From: Micrococcales bacterium | GTDB taxonomy: Bacteria > Actinomycetota > Actinomycetes > Actinomycetales > Dermatophilaceae | Reading direction: 5' to 3' | NCBI GenBank assembly: GCA_003157445.1 | Contig: PMJN01000251.1 | Coordinates: 1,787-9,484, forward strand | Length of the DNA stretch: 7,698 nt | In this document: piece by piece, positions 1 to 6,113 of the stretch | How the letters are laid out: every line of letters begins with the position of its first letter | Position numbering within the stretch: position 1 is the first letter of the stretch | The notes under the pieces: model-generated | The model's input: only the letters and a program-made list of their open reading frames with translations | The model's database searches: none | What the model was told of the DNA's origin: nothing | Made by a program: the position numbers and the translations under genes

Positions 1-954
1 AGCAAGCTCACTCCGGCCAAACCGACCGGCGCCTACATCCCGCCTGCCACCCAGTACTGGGCCTATGCAACCCTCGCACTCGGCTCGGCCCTGGCGCTGT
101 TCATGTACCCGCACTCGATCACCGCGACCCTGTCTTCCAAGTCGCGCAACACGATCCGCCGCAATGCTGCCATCCTGCCGGCATACAGCTTTGTGCTCGG
201 GCTGCTAGCGCTGCTGGGGTGGGTCGCGATCGCGGCTGGCACCAAACCGATCGGCCTGGACGGCGTGCCCAACCCGCAGCTGGTCGTCCCCCAGCTGTTC
301 GAGGACATGTTCCCATCCTGGTTCGCCGGTGTTGCCTTTGCTGCGATCGCGATCGGCGCCCTGGTGCCGGCAGCCATCATGGCCATCGCGGCGGCCAACC
401 TGTTCACCCGCAACATCTATCGCGAGTGGCTCAAGCCGTCGGCTACCCCGGCTCAGGAGGCGAAGGTCGGCAAGAGGGTGTCGCTTGCGGTCAAGTTTGT
501 GGCCCTCGTCTTCGTCCTGACCATGGACAAGCAGAACGCCATCAACTTCCAGCTCCTGGGCGGCATCTGGATCCTGCAGACCTTCCCTGCGATCGTCTTC
601 GGTCTGTACACGCGCTGGTTCCACCGCTGGGCCCTGATCGCCGGCTGGGCAGTCGGCATGATCTACGGCACCGTGGCGGCATATAACGTCGTGAAGCCAA
701 CATTGGGCGGCGGCACGCAACACTTCGCCGGCTCGCTGGCGCTGATTCCCGTCTTGGCACAGCTGGGCTACATAGCCCTGACAGCGTTCGTAATCAACGT
801 GATCGTGGCCACCGCATCGACCCTCGTGCTCCGGGCGCTGAAGACCCCGGCCGGCATAGACACCACCATCAAGGGCGATTACTTTGCCGACGAAGGCGAC
901 CCGCGGGTCAAGCCACTGGACGAGCCCATCCACCTGGTGACTCCCTCGGTCTAA
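1..954 (+). CDS. mctP: Sodium/solute symporter (SSS family), MctP-like monocarboxylate permease, 3' part
   Basis: The reading frame is open from base 1, so the start lies outside the window; 317 residues and a TAA stop are visible. The product is very hydrophobic, with membrane segments at about visible residues 20-36, 60-80, 108-135, 161-174, 185-203, 208-228 and 243-280, and a polar C-terminal tail of about 35 residues. The stretch SSKSRNTIRRNAAILPAYSF followed by LLALLGW, the AAANLFTRNIYR segment and the QLLGGIWILQTFPAIVFGLY segment are typical of the SSS subgroup that contains the MctP permeases, which take up lactate, pyruvate and other monocarboxylates at the cytoplasmic membrane. Family membership is clear. 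The exact substrate, and therefore the symbol, is an inference from resemblance. A small DUF3311-type partner often precedes such genes and would be off-window. No frameshift is seen in the visible part. Confidence 0.85.
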   Translation, partial: SKLTPAKPTGAYIPPATQYWAYATLALGSALALFMYPHSITATLSSKSRNTIRRNAAILPAYSFVLGLLALLGWVAIAAGTKPIGLDGVPNPQLVVPQLFEDMFPSWFAGVAFAAIAIGALVPAAIMAIAAANLFTRNIYREWLKPSATPAQEAKVGKRVSLAVKFVALVFVLTMDKQNAINFQLLGGIWILQTFPAIVFGLYTRWFHRWALIAGWAVGMIYGTVAAYNVVKPTLGGGTQHFAGSLALIPVLAQLGYIALTAFVINVIVATASTLVLRALKTPAGIDTTIKGDYFADEGDPRVKPLDEPIHLVTPSV

Positions 955-1028
955 TCCTCGCTCCACGACCCGATCCAACCCGCTCGAGCGATCCACAACG
1001 AGTAGGCCTAGCCCTGCCCGCATTCGCC

Positions 1029-1080
1029 ATCGTCCTGCGGACAGGGATTTGGTTCCGGCGCGCCCTGTCGGCGTTGGGCT
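1029..1080 (+). repeat. Dispersed intergenic element, copy A
   Basis: The block CGTCCTGCGGACAG...GGTTCC...GCG.CC.GTC...TTGG aligns with 2293-2345 (copy B) over about 50 bases, with one or two single-base indels and roughly 70% identity by eye. Longer exact stretches are CGTCCT, CGGACAG and GGTTCC. This copy also has an inverted repeat, ACAGGG (1041-1046) with CCCTGT (1063-1068), which the other copies do not keep. It lies about 260 bases before the GAF-ANTAR start. The function is unknown. Confidence 0.45.
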
Positions 1081-1322
1081 ACCGGGACTCGCTCGCATGC
1101 TTGATGAGGGCGCCATCCGGAACTACTACCAAAGCCCACAAATACGCAGAAACTGCCGCCGTCAGCCAACGCCCCTGAGCGTCTGACCAGCGGTGATGCC
1201 CGTCCGAAGCACCCCGACGACGTGCACCCGCTTGCGCGCATGTGGCGCTTGAGCGGTGACGCACGATCCTTTTTGATATCGGTCCCGCGTCGCGGTGAGC
1301 CGCCGAACCGGTGGCGTGAGCC

Positions 1323-1328
1323 GAGGGA
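1323..1328 (+). promoter_or_regulatory. Ribosome binding site deciding the GAF-ANTAR start
   Basis: GAGGGA lies eight bases before the ATG at 1337. It favours that ATG, whose product begins MYDQPLFLKTLSG as in related GAF-ANTAR proteins, over the in-frame GTG codons at 1295 and 1316. Confidence 0.5.
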
Positions 1329-1336
1329 CGCCCGAG

Positions 1337-2010
1337 ATGTATGACCAGCCGTTGTTTCTGAAGACGTTGTCAGGGTCCTTTGCGGTTCTGCCGGCGCGCT
1401 ACGACCTGGAGTCAACCCTTACTGAGTTCACCGAGAACGTCGCTTTGGTGCTACGTGTCTTCCGTAGCGAGATCACGATGGCCGACGACCCGTGTGGGAC
1501 GTGACAAAGGCGCTCCAGACTTCCGGAGAGATGGAGCGTGATCAGATCCACCGGCACCAATGTCCGAGCCGAGAGGCGTACGCCACCGGTGAGGTGGTTA
1601 TGGTGTCGGACCTGCGGGAGGAGTCGACCCGCTGGCCCGAGTTCTCGGCCAGCGCTAGAGGCTTGAATGTGGTGGGCGTAGCGGCCGTCCCGATGCGGCT
1701 TGACGACAAGATCATCGGGACCCTCAACCTCTACCCAAGCGAGCCGCGGGAATGGTCGGACAGGGACATGGCAGTGACCTGGGTGCTGGCCGAGGTGGCG
1801 ACCAACTATGTCGTCAACGCGTCCATGCGGCGCCAGCAGGAGCAGCTGAGCCAGCAGTTGCAAGAATCGCTGGACTCAAGGGTCGTGATCGAACAGGCAT
1901 CGGAGATCACCGGGAGAAGATACTGGACGATTGGGTCTATCTCGACAACCCATGCCCTTGTGGAGGCTGCCGCAGCTTCGGCAGTGAGTGTCACCGATGG
2001 CCCTCGCTGA
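1337..2010 (+). pseudogene. GAF-ANTAR domain regulator, frameshifted and missing most of ANTAR
   Basis: Intact relatives carry an N-terminal GAF sensory domain and a C-terminal ANTAR domain that binds paired hairpins in nascent RNA and prevents transcription termination. Here the first frame gives MYDQPLFLKTLSGSFAVL through EITMADD and then stops at 1502-1504. The rest of the GAF domain continues in another frame (EAYATGEVV, VSDLREESTRWPEF, AVPMRLDDKIIGTLNLY, WSDRDMAV, VLAEVATNYVVNAS). The frame changes between about 1485 and 1500, which fits one lost or two gained bases. The linker QQEQLSQQLQESLDSRVVIEQA matches the entry to ANTAR, but after about 1920 the similarity stops and the frame ends at 2010 without the three-helix ANTAR bundle. 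A GTG at 1501 overlaps the premature stop (GTGA), so separate translation of the second part is possible, but it would still lack RNA binding. I judge it a pseudogene; sequencing error could explain the frameshift but not the lost C-terminus. Confidence 0.8.
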
Positions 2011-2129
2011 TCAAGGCGAGCCCTAGCCAGTTCACGTGCGTCTTGGGTTGCAGCTTGAAGCGCACGTCTCGTCAGGAACGCCTGCCATGTGCCGATCGCG
2101 GCGATCACGGCGGTGATCGCAACCAGCAA
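1962..2129 (-). pseudogene. Fragment of a membrane-anchored protein of unknown function
   Basis: On the minus strand a TTG at 2129 opens a frame beginning MLVAITAVIAAIGTWQAF, followed by LTRRALQAATQDARELARAR and LDQRGPSVTLTAEA. This pattern, one N-terminal membrane anchor then an amphipathic Ala/Arg-rich helix and the start of a beta-rich domain, is common in actinobacterial proteins of unknown function. Protein-like sequence fades near 1962, although the frame stays open to 1806 over the ANTAR remnant of the neighbouring gene. An in-frame TAG lies just upstream (2139-2141), no ATG or GTG is available, and no ribosome binding site is seen, so both ends appear lost. It may be a leftover from a rearrangement that also removed the ANTAR domain. 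Confidence 0.4.
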
Positions 2130-2292
2130 TAGGGTTGCCTACGCGGTCGGGTCCGCGCAGGGGTTCGCGCTCAGGGCGTTCATCGTCATGAAGCATCACG
2201 GCACGTCGGCTGCAGCCCGGTGCAATATGTGGCACGCTCACCGGGGCATCTGCCACCGCTCACCGCCGCCTCATGTCGTCCCACAGCCAAGG

Positions 2293-2345
2293 ATCGTCCT
2301 ACGGACAGCGGACTCGGTTCCGATGCGTCCGGTCACGCCTTGGCA
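2293..2345 (+). repeat. Dispersed intergenic element, copy B
   Basis: This copy shares two exact 11-mers with copy C: TCCTACGGACA (2297-2307) and GATGCGTCCGG (2322-2332). They are 14 bases apart here and 16 in copy C, and CCTTGG follows in both. It also matches copy A through CGTCCT, CGGACAG and GGTTCC. Weaker similarity to copy C may continue to about 2405 (CCAGG, then GCTACGAGAA against GCTCGAGAA). It is not within any gene. Confidence 0.6.
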
Positions 2346-2489
2346 ATAGGGGGCGGACCCACGCAAGTGGCGACCAGGCCCGATCAGTGGCTACGAGAAT
2401 GCGAGTGTTTACGACCAGCCCGCGCCCTTTTGACGTCTCCGGTTGTGTGGTCTTGCGTAATAGTCGACGCGTGGCTCACTTTCGCTCAT

Positions 2490-2503
2490 GGGACCAAGGT
2501 CCC
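2490..2503. promoter_or_regulatory. DosR/DevR-like palindrome
   Basis: GGGACC-AA-GGTCCC has perfect six-base arms around AA. It matches 12 of 14 core positions of the published DosR (DevR) consensus GGGACTWWAGTCCC; the outer flanks do not match. In mycobacteria such boxes switch on hypoxia and nitric-oxide response genes. No gene begins close to it: the nearest clear start, on the plus strand, is about 300 bases away at 2802. Assignment to DosR is therefore tentative. Confidence 0.4.
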
Positions 2504-2801
2504 TTCCCTGCCTCGGGAGACCATGGGCACCTTTGTGAGAAGGCGAGTGTCGTGGACATCTGTTTGTTGTAACGCGGGCGTGTTCGGTACGAGTTGAGTT
2601 CGGGGGTAGAAAGCCGATGGCGACAGCGGAATCCCGACCGGGGATAGCCACGAACGGTGTGTACCGCGTCAAGACCGGACGAGGGTTTGGCGATCATCGA
2701 TTCTGACGATGAGGCATGCATCGCCACCTCACGCCACGGTTCGCTCCGCGACTGCTCGCCGCTGAGCTTCGCCGGTCATCTCAGGGCAGAACGGGAGAAC
2801 G

Positions 2802-3608
2802 GTGATCAAAATGGTCAGACCCATGAACACAGACAGGTCACATAGTGTGGGAGTCGCAGGACCAGACCCGTCGTGGCACCTGCTCTACCGGATTGGCGGC
2901 ATTTCCGCCTGGATCGTCGTGGCGATGACTGTCGCTGCCATCATTCTCGCCATCGCCACTCCGCCCCCGCCGACGGTGGGCGGGACCGCCACACTGAGCT
3001 ACATCGCAGCCCACCGGACCCTCTACATCGTCTACCAGCAACTCTGGTTGGTCCCCGGCGTCTTCGCCATGGTCACCTACCTCGCTCTCTATCCGGCCCT
3101 CAAACACTTGGACAAGAGTCTCGCGGCGTTGGGTGCGGTGGTCGGGGGCAGCGCCTGGGCGCTCACTTTGGCCATCCCGACCACGACCACCGGAGCTCCC
3201 GCACTGGTCTATCTGAGCGAACAGTTCACGGCCACTGCTGATCCCGCCCGACGCGTCGCTTTTGCGACGGCCGCCGAGACCCTGATCGCCCAGAATCGCA
3301 CCACGGTGGTCGTGGGCCCGCTGACAACAGTCGGTCTGCTGATCGTCTCCATCGTGATGCTGAAGGGCGTCTTCCCCAAGGCCGTGGCCTACCTGGGCGT
3401 CGCCGCCGGCGTCCTCGGCATCTCCGCCGAGGCGCTGAGGATGGTCTTCGAAGGCTTCTACGGCATCGCTGCGGTGCTCCCGCTGATCTGGATGGGCGCC
3501 GTCGGCTGGAACCTCTACCGACTCGGACGAAGCAGTGCACACGTGCCGGTGGTGCAGCCCGCACCCTCCCCGCTGGGGGCGGACACCATGGAGAAGAGGG
3601 TGCGGTGA
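2802..3608 (+). CDS. Six-helix integral membrane protein of unknown function (DUF4386-like)
   Basis: The 268-residue product has predicted membrane helices near residues 33-53, 77-97, 105-126, 169-188, 192-208 and 218-239, a short cytoplasmic-type N-terminus and a polar Pro-rich tail. The pattern LLYRIGGISAW, then PPPPTVGG and a Tyr/Leu-rich second helix, resembles actinobacterial and bacillar hypothetical proteins of the DUF4386 type; no catalytic motif is visible. The GTG at 2802 is preferred because GGGAG (2793-2797) precedes it at a short spacing of four bases. In-frame ATGs at 2811 and 2823 are alternatives, and the second would still keep all helices. The TGA overlaps the next reading frame (GTGA, 3605-3608), so it was probably the first gene of a two-gene operon with a short-chain dehydrogenase that has since decayed. 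Codon use is normal and the gene looks intact. Confidence 0.8.
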   Translation: MIKMVRPMNTDRSHSVGVAGPDPSWHLLYRIGGISAWIVVAMTVAAIILAIATPPPPTVGGTATLSYIAAHRTLYIVYQQLWLVPGVFAMVTYLALYPALKHLDKSLAALGAVVGGSAWALTLAIPTTTTGAPALVYLSEQFTATADPARRVAFATAAETLIAQNRTTVVVGPLTTVGLLIVSIVMLKGVFPKAVAYLGVAAGVLGISAEALRMVFEGFYGIAAVLPLIWMGAVGWNLYRLGRSSAHVPVVQPAPSPLGADTMEKRVR

Positions 3609-3804
3609 CGGCGAACGTCTTTCTGATCACCGACTGTTCGACGGGCTTCGGACGGGCCGTCGCTGAGCTCCCGACAAATACCGGGTGCACACAATCGCCG
3701 GGCGCGTCAACGCGGATGTCCACGTTCTGCCGCGCACGACACCGACGTACCCACCGGTGCCGAGGCAACCTCAGTGAACCGATTCACTCACCGAAAGGAT
3801 CGCC
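3605..3804 (+). pseudogene. N-terminal remnant of a short-chain dehydrogenase/reductase
   Basis: From a GTG that overlaps the upstream stop by four bases, the product reads TANVFLITDCSTGFGRAVAE. This is the first strand and nucleotide-binding turn of the classical SDR Rossmann fold, usually T-G-C-S-T-G-F-G. The first glycine of TGxxxGxG is aspartate here, which would harm cofactor binding. After about residue 22 the frame loses the SDR pattern. A different frame gives DKYRVHTIAGRVNADVHVL, which may be the shifted second strand (compare YRVVATAR), and then nothing recognisable up to the next gene. About 200 of the usual 250-280 residues are missing. The catalytic Ser-Tyr-Lys region is absent, so this is a relic. 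Confidence 0.65.
3795..3799 (+). promoter_or_regulatory. Ribosome binding site of the Ddn-like gene
   Basis: AAGGA lies five bases before the ATG at 3805, which fixes that start. Confidence 0.6.
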
Positions 3805-4194
3805 ATGACATACCTGAAGCCACCAGCCTTCACCCGGCACCTGGCCAATCCGCTGGCAATGCGGATGAGCGCCCGCGGCGTCGCCACCCTCACCGTGATT
3901 GGTCGCCGCACCGGTGAGCCTCGCAAGGTCCCGGTCATTCCCGTCGAGGTCGGCCAGAGCCGCTATCTGGTTTCCCCATATGGCGAGTCCGACTGGGTCC
4001 GAAATCTCCGAACCGCCGGCCAGGGCGAGTTGCGCAGCAAGGGGCAGACCGAGGTCTTCCACGCGAGCGAGGTCCCAGTCGATGAACGAGGGGACATCAT
4101 CGCCAAGTACCGCGAGGTCGCGGGGAGCCACATAGGGCCGTACTTCACGAAGTTGCCCGACCCCAAGGATCATCCGGTGTTCCGGGTCGCCTAG
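3805..4194 (+). CDS. Ddn-type F420-dependent nitroreductase/quinone reductase family protein
   Basis: The 129-residue product is a small split-barrel protein of the deazaflavin-dependent nitroreductase (Ddn) family. Members use reduced coenzyme F420 to reduce quinones or nitro compounds, often at the membrane face. Visible marks are NPLAMRMSARG (residues 15-25), the strand and turn LTVIGRRTGEPRKVPV (29-44) that contacts F420 phosphate in the family, YLVSPYGESDWVRNL (54-68) and a C-terminal Pro/Tyr-rich region (GPYFTKLPDP). The length is near the lower end of the family. The gene looks intact, with its own ribosome binding site. It follows the decayed dehydrogenase, so it may once have been the third gene of that operon. 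The natural substrate cannot be read from the sequence. Its presence implies a host that makes F420. Confidence 0.88.
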   Translation: MTYLKPPAFTRHLANPLAMRMSARGVATLTVIGRRTGEPRKVPVIPVEVGQSRYLVSPYGESDWVRNLRTAGQGELRSKGQTEVFHASEVPVDERGDIIAKYREVAGSHIGPYFTKLPDPKDHPVFRVA

Positions 4195-4226
4195 ATGTAC
4201 TGACTTTCAAGACTGAGACCCAATCG

Positions 4227-4505
4227 TTGGATCCGCAGACGCACTCAATTCGGGTCGTTGATGACGCTTTCTTGTCGACCGCCCACCGTCCTGATGGCGA
4301 AACGGCAACCGGAGACCAGCGACAGTCCAAACCGCCGAATCTACGGTCACTGCAGGAGGATCCCGATACGAAACAGCAGAAGGTGATCGGCCACGCCACC
4401 CGGTCAAGGCCAATTTGCGTTGTTTGTGGTTCGGCAATCGGGACGGTGGACGTTCCGCTTACAGTCGGCGACGGTCCCTGCTCAACACGAGGAGTCTGCC
4501 GCTAG
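4227..4505 (+). CDS. Doubtful Cys-rich small ORF
   Basis: A TTG-started frame of 92 residues ends in a compact stretch, ICVVCGSAIGTVDVPL then GDGPCSTRGVCR. The four cysteines (C-x2-C near residue 64, C-x5-C at the end) could make a small zinc ribbon. The first 55 residues are polar and low in structure. A shorter form from GTG 4383 would keep only the Cys-rich 40 residues. AGGAGG at 4354-4359 is a strong Shine-Dalgarno match but lies 23 bases before that GTG, with no usual start codon at normal distance, so translation is not well supported. I do not recognise the family. Chance ORFs of this length are common at this GC content. Confidence 0.3.
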   Translation: MDPQTHSIRVVDDAFLSTAHRPDGETATGDQRQSKPPNLRSLQEDPDTKQQKVIGHATRSRPICVVCGSAIGTVDVPLTVGDGPCSTRGVCR

Positions 4506-4525
4506 GTCGTGCCAGGATGGCAGTG
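4436..4525 (+). repeat. Possible dispersed element, copy D
   Basis: The right half (GTC.GCCGCT...CGTGCCAGGAT..GC.GT, about 4492-4525) is collinear with copy C at 6063-6092, including the exact 11-mer CGTGCCAGGAT (4508-4518 and 6076-6086). The left half (GGACGGTGGAC.GTTCCG) resembles the core of copy B only loosely. It lies just upstream of the 61-residue membrane protein gene and overlaps the end of the doubtful Cys-rich ORF. This is weaker than the B/C pair. Confidence 0.3.
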
Positions 4526-4597
4526 TTGAGTGTGCAGACCGCCCGGGCTCAAGTCTCGGGCGCGAATGTGCCAGCGAGGACGCCGAGAGTCGACGAT

Positions 4598-4606
4598 GAG
4601 AGGTGG
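4598..4606 (+). promoter_or_regulatory. Ribosome binding site deciding the start of the 61-residue protein
   Basis: GAGAGGTGG lies 7-10 bases before the GTG at 4614. It overlaps the upstream in-frame ATG at 4596, so it cannot serve that ATG; this points to GTG 4614 as the start. Confidence 0.55.
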
Positions 4607-4613
4607 GGTCAAC

Positions 4614-4799
4614 GTGAGCAACAACAACGCCGGTGCGGCCGCGGGTGGTGGCGCCCTCTACGGACTAGGCATGTTCGGCGCGTGGGTGTTCTTCTGGCAA
4701 CAGGCCGACACCTTCTGGGGACACCTGTTCGCGGTGCTCCAGGGCATCGTGTGGCCAGCCTTCATGGTTTACAAGGGCTTTTCTGCTCTCGGCAAGTGA
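4614..4799 (+). CDS. Small conserved-looking membrane protein, 61 residues
   Basis: From GTG 4614 the product begins MSNNNAGAAAGGG, followed by LYGLGMFGAWVFFWQQAD, TFWGHLFAVLQGIVWPAF and MVYKGFSALGK. Two short hydrophobic, Trp-rich helices (about residues 14-28 and 35-54) separated by a polar turn make it a likely hairpin membrane protein. Small actinobacterial proteins with this WQQAD-F/W and VWPAF pattern are widespread and uncharacterised. The polar Asn/Gly/Ala N-terminus has no cleavage-site pattern. Codon use is regular and GC-rich, and the ribosome binding site supports the start. It stands alone; the next gene is convergent on the other strand. The function is unknown. Confidence 0.8.
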   Translation: MSNNNAGAAAGGGALYGLGMFGAWVFFWQQADTFWGHLFAVLQGIVWPAFMVYKGFSALGK

Positions 4800-5120
4800 A
4801 CTCAGCGATCCCGCTACGGAACGACGAAAGTCAGGTTTGTTCCAGGTCGGCGCAACCTCGGCGCATGCCCGCTAGCCGTTCCGCTGATATCGAGACGGCG
4901 GAAGGCGACAAGCAACCACCGGATCTTGCTTGGCCATTCCAGCGATCCGCGCCGTTCAACACCAGGGGAGCCTCCCGCCGTCGTCCTGCCTCGACGACCC
5001 GGCAGGGGTCCAATGACCGGCGAGCGAGAGCGCTGATATGCCGCCAGTGCTGCGATGCTTGTGTAAATCGGGACGACGATGAAGGCGGGTAGCCCGCCGG
5101 CAACGTCACGGGGTAACCGG

Positions 5121-5140
5121 CCTGCCGCGGGCAAGGCAGG
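5121..5140. terminator. Possible hairpin terminator in convergent region
   Basis: CCTGCC and GGCAGG form a six-pair GC stem around an eight-base loop. There is no T-run, as is common in high-GC genomes. Position between converging genes is the main support. Confidence 0.25.
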
Positions 5141-5203
5141 ACCGCCCCCGGGTTAGACGTTTCCCGGGATGCTCGCCGTCGCCGCGTTGTTTGCGCTGTC
5201 AGT

Positions 5204-5219
5204 GCGGGTCCGCACCCGC
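5204..5219. terminator. Possible hairpin terminator downstream of the methyltransferase gene
   Basis: GCGGGT and ACCCGC form a six-pair stem with the loop CCGC. It lies about 60 bases past the stop of the minus-strand gene at 5279. An overlapping alternative fold (GTGCGG with CCGCAC) exists. There is no T-run. Confidence 0.25.
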
Positions 5220-5278
5220 TGACCGGCCATCGACATCCTCAGCGCCTAAACCGGCAAGGCGTCGTGGCCGTCGGCGGC

Positions 5279-5818
5279 TCAGATCCCCGCGCCGGTCCCG
5301 TCGTCGCGAGTGCCCAGATCGTCGGGGGTCCAGGGGCATAACCGGGGACGCCAGGCGGGCACCGCGCGACGGTAGGCCTCGTAGTGCGCCCCGAATCGGG
5401 CGGCCAGCGCAGGTTCTTCGTACCAGCGCACGAAGGCGGCGGCCCCGACCCACACCGCGATCGCGTAGAGCAGCATGCTGAGCTGCCCGAACAGCAGGGC
5501 CTCCCCGACGAAGATGGTTATCGCCGCCAGGTAGATCGGGTTGCGCACGTGCCGGTTGAAGCCTGTCACCACCAGGCGCCCGGTCATCGCGCCCGGCATC
5601 GGTGTCCCGCCTGCCCGCACAAACTGAACGAAGACGTGAACCGCCGGGATCAGGCCCGCGACGATCAGCAGGATGCCCACCGCCTCGGCCACGGACCAGT
5701 ACGGAAGTGGGCGCCTCAACCGCCAACCAGTCAGCCACCACGGAACGAGGACGGCACCGACCCCGCCGGTGAGCACGAACCAGGCGGCGCTGGTGATCAC
5801 CGTCGCAGACCTCCGCAT
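5279..5818 (-). CDS. Isoprenylcysteine carboxyl methyltransferase-like (ICMT/PEMT superfamily) membrane protein
   Basis: The 179-residue product has helices near residues 8-30, 43-66, 95-113 and 116-131. It ends in the family core: GFNRHVRNPIYLA (residues 86-98), E106, WYEEPALAARFGAHYEAY (132-149) and VPAWRPR (153-159). In characterised ICMT/PEMT enzymes these R-N-P and E-E segments bind S-adenosylmethionine and methylate a lipid-linked or small substrate within the membrane. Bacterial members have varied and mostly unknown substrates. The start at 5818 is chosen because GAGAGGA (5828-5834) lies nine bases upstream; the ATG at 5824 would leave only three. The C-terminal 20 residues are polar and variable. 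The gene appears intact and stands alone, about 300 bases downstream of a damaged acetyltransferase on the same strand. Confidence 0.85.
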   Translation of the reverse strand: MRRSATVITSAAWFVLTGGVGAVLVPWWLTGWRLRRPLPYWSVAEAVGILLIVAGLIPAVHVFVQFVRAGGTPMPGAMTGRLVVTGFNRHVRNPIYLAAITIFVGEALLFGQLSMLLYAIAVWVGAAAFVRWYEEPALAARFGAHYEAYRRAVPAWRPRLCPWTPDDLGTRDDGTGAGI

Positions 5819-5827
5819 TACCATTCA

Positions 5828-5834
5828 TCCTCTC
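5828..5834 (-). promoter_or_regulatory. Ribosome binding site deciding the methyltransferase start
   Basis: On the minus strand this reads GAGAGGA. Its distance is nine bases to the ATG at 5818 and three to the ATG at 5824, which favours the former. Confidence 0.55.
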
Positions 5835-5995
5835 GGTCCACCTGACAGATGCCGCCATCGCGTCGTCTCTCGCCGAGGCGGCAGGTCCCGGTACGCCTTC
5901 TGGGGTTCCCCCCACGATGGCATGGATCGGCGGCCACGGACTCAGCCCAACTACCGCACATGTCGCGATGGGCGTGTGTCTTTGTTCGGTGAGGG

Positions 5996-6092
5996 ATCCT
6001 ACGGACAACGAGGCTTGGCTTTGGATGCGTCCGGACATCCTTGGGCATCCGGGAGACGAACGCGTCGCCGCTGTACGTGCCAGGATCGCCGT
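5996..6092 (+). repeat. Dispersed intergenic element, copy C
   Basis: The left part carries TCCTACGGACA (5997-6007) and GATGCGTCCGG (6024-6034), shared exactly with copy B, then CCTTGG. The right part (6063-6092) aligns with copy D through GTC-GCCGCT and CGTGCCAGGAT. The element fills much of the 295-base gap between the methyltransferase and acetyltransferase genes, in which I see no gene. It is in the same orientation as the other copies, although both flanking genes here are on the minus strand. Confidence 0.55.
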
Positions 6093-6113
6093 CGCGCCGG
6101 GCTCGAGAACACG

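Larger units (their letters stand above)
955..1336. other. Intergenic region between symporter and GAF-ANTAR gene
   Basis: No convincing gene lies in these roughly 380 bases; the ORFs that cross it are Arg/Pro/Ser-rich and unlike real proteins. It holds copy A of the dispersed element (1029-1080). A 10-bp palindrome, CGCTCGAGCG, lies at 981-990 just after the symporter stop, without a T-run. A weak promoter-like pair lies upstream of the GAF gene: TTGAGC at 1249-1254 and TGATAT at 1274-1279, 19 bases apart. None of these has further support. Confidence 0.5.
2130..2801. other. Gene-poor stretch with a DosR-like site and repeat copy B
   Basis: I find no convincing gene in about 670 bases. All longer frames give low-complexity or unfamiliar products. 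The best small candidate is 2617-2706 (+), 29 residues starting MATAESRPG, with GGGGGTAG upstream at 2605-2612 at most; it resembles nothing I recognise and is not called as a gene. The stretch contains copy B of the dispersed element and the palindrome at 2490-2503. It is probably eroded DNA with some regulatory content. Confidence 0.5.
4800..5278. other. Convergent intergenic region without a convincing gene
   Basis: About 480 bases lie between two converging genes. A minus-strand frame at 4814-5134 contains LPAFIVVPIYTSIAALAAYQ, a single hydrophobic stretch that could be a relic of a membrane protein; the rest of that frame is Arg/Gly-rich and unconvincing, and no start signal is seen. Two hairpins (5121-5140 and 5204-5219) fit the expected termination zone. 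Confidence 0.45.

Noticed and set aside
1044..1059. Possible DosR box in repeat copy A (GGGATTTGGTTCCG)
   Set aside because: The arms do not pair well and key positions differ; the conserved parts of the repeat do not follow the DosR pattern.
205..1116. Long minus-strand ORF (303 residues) opposite the symporter
   Set aside because: It is a GC-bias shadow: Arg/Gly/Asp-rich, no recognisable domain, and fully antisense to a clear membrane transporter.
2838..3768. Minus-strand ORFs opposite the six-helix membrane protein
   Set aside because: They are shadows rich in His/Asp/Arg or Arg/Pro; the plus strand shows clear helices and a ribosome binding site.
5159..5221. Short plus-strand peptide ORF (MLAVAALFALSVRVRTR)
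   Set aside because: It is 17 residues, without a ribosome binding site, in the convergent region next to a hairpin; it is likely chance.
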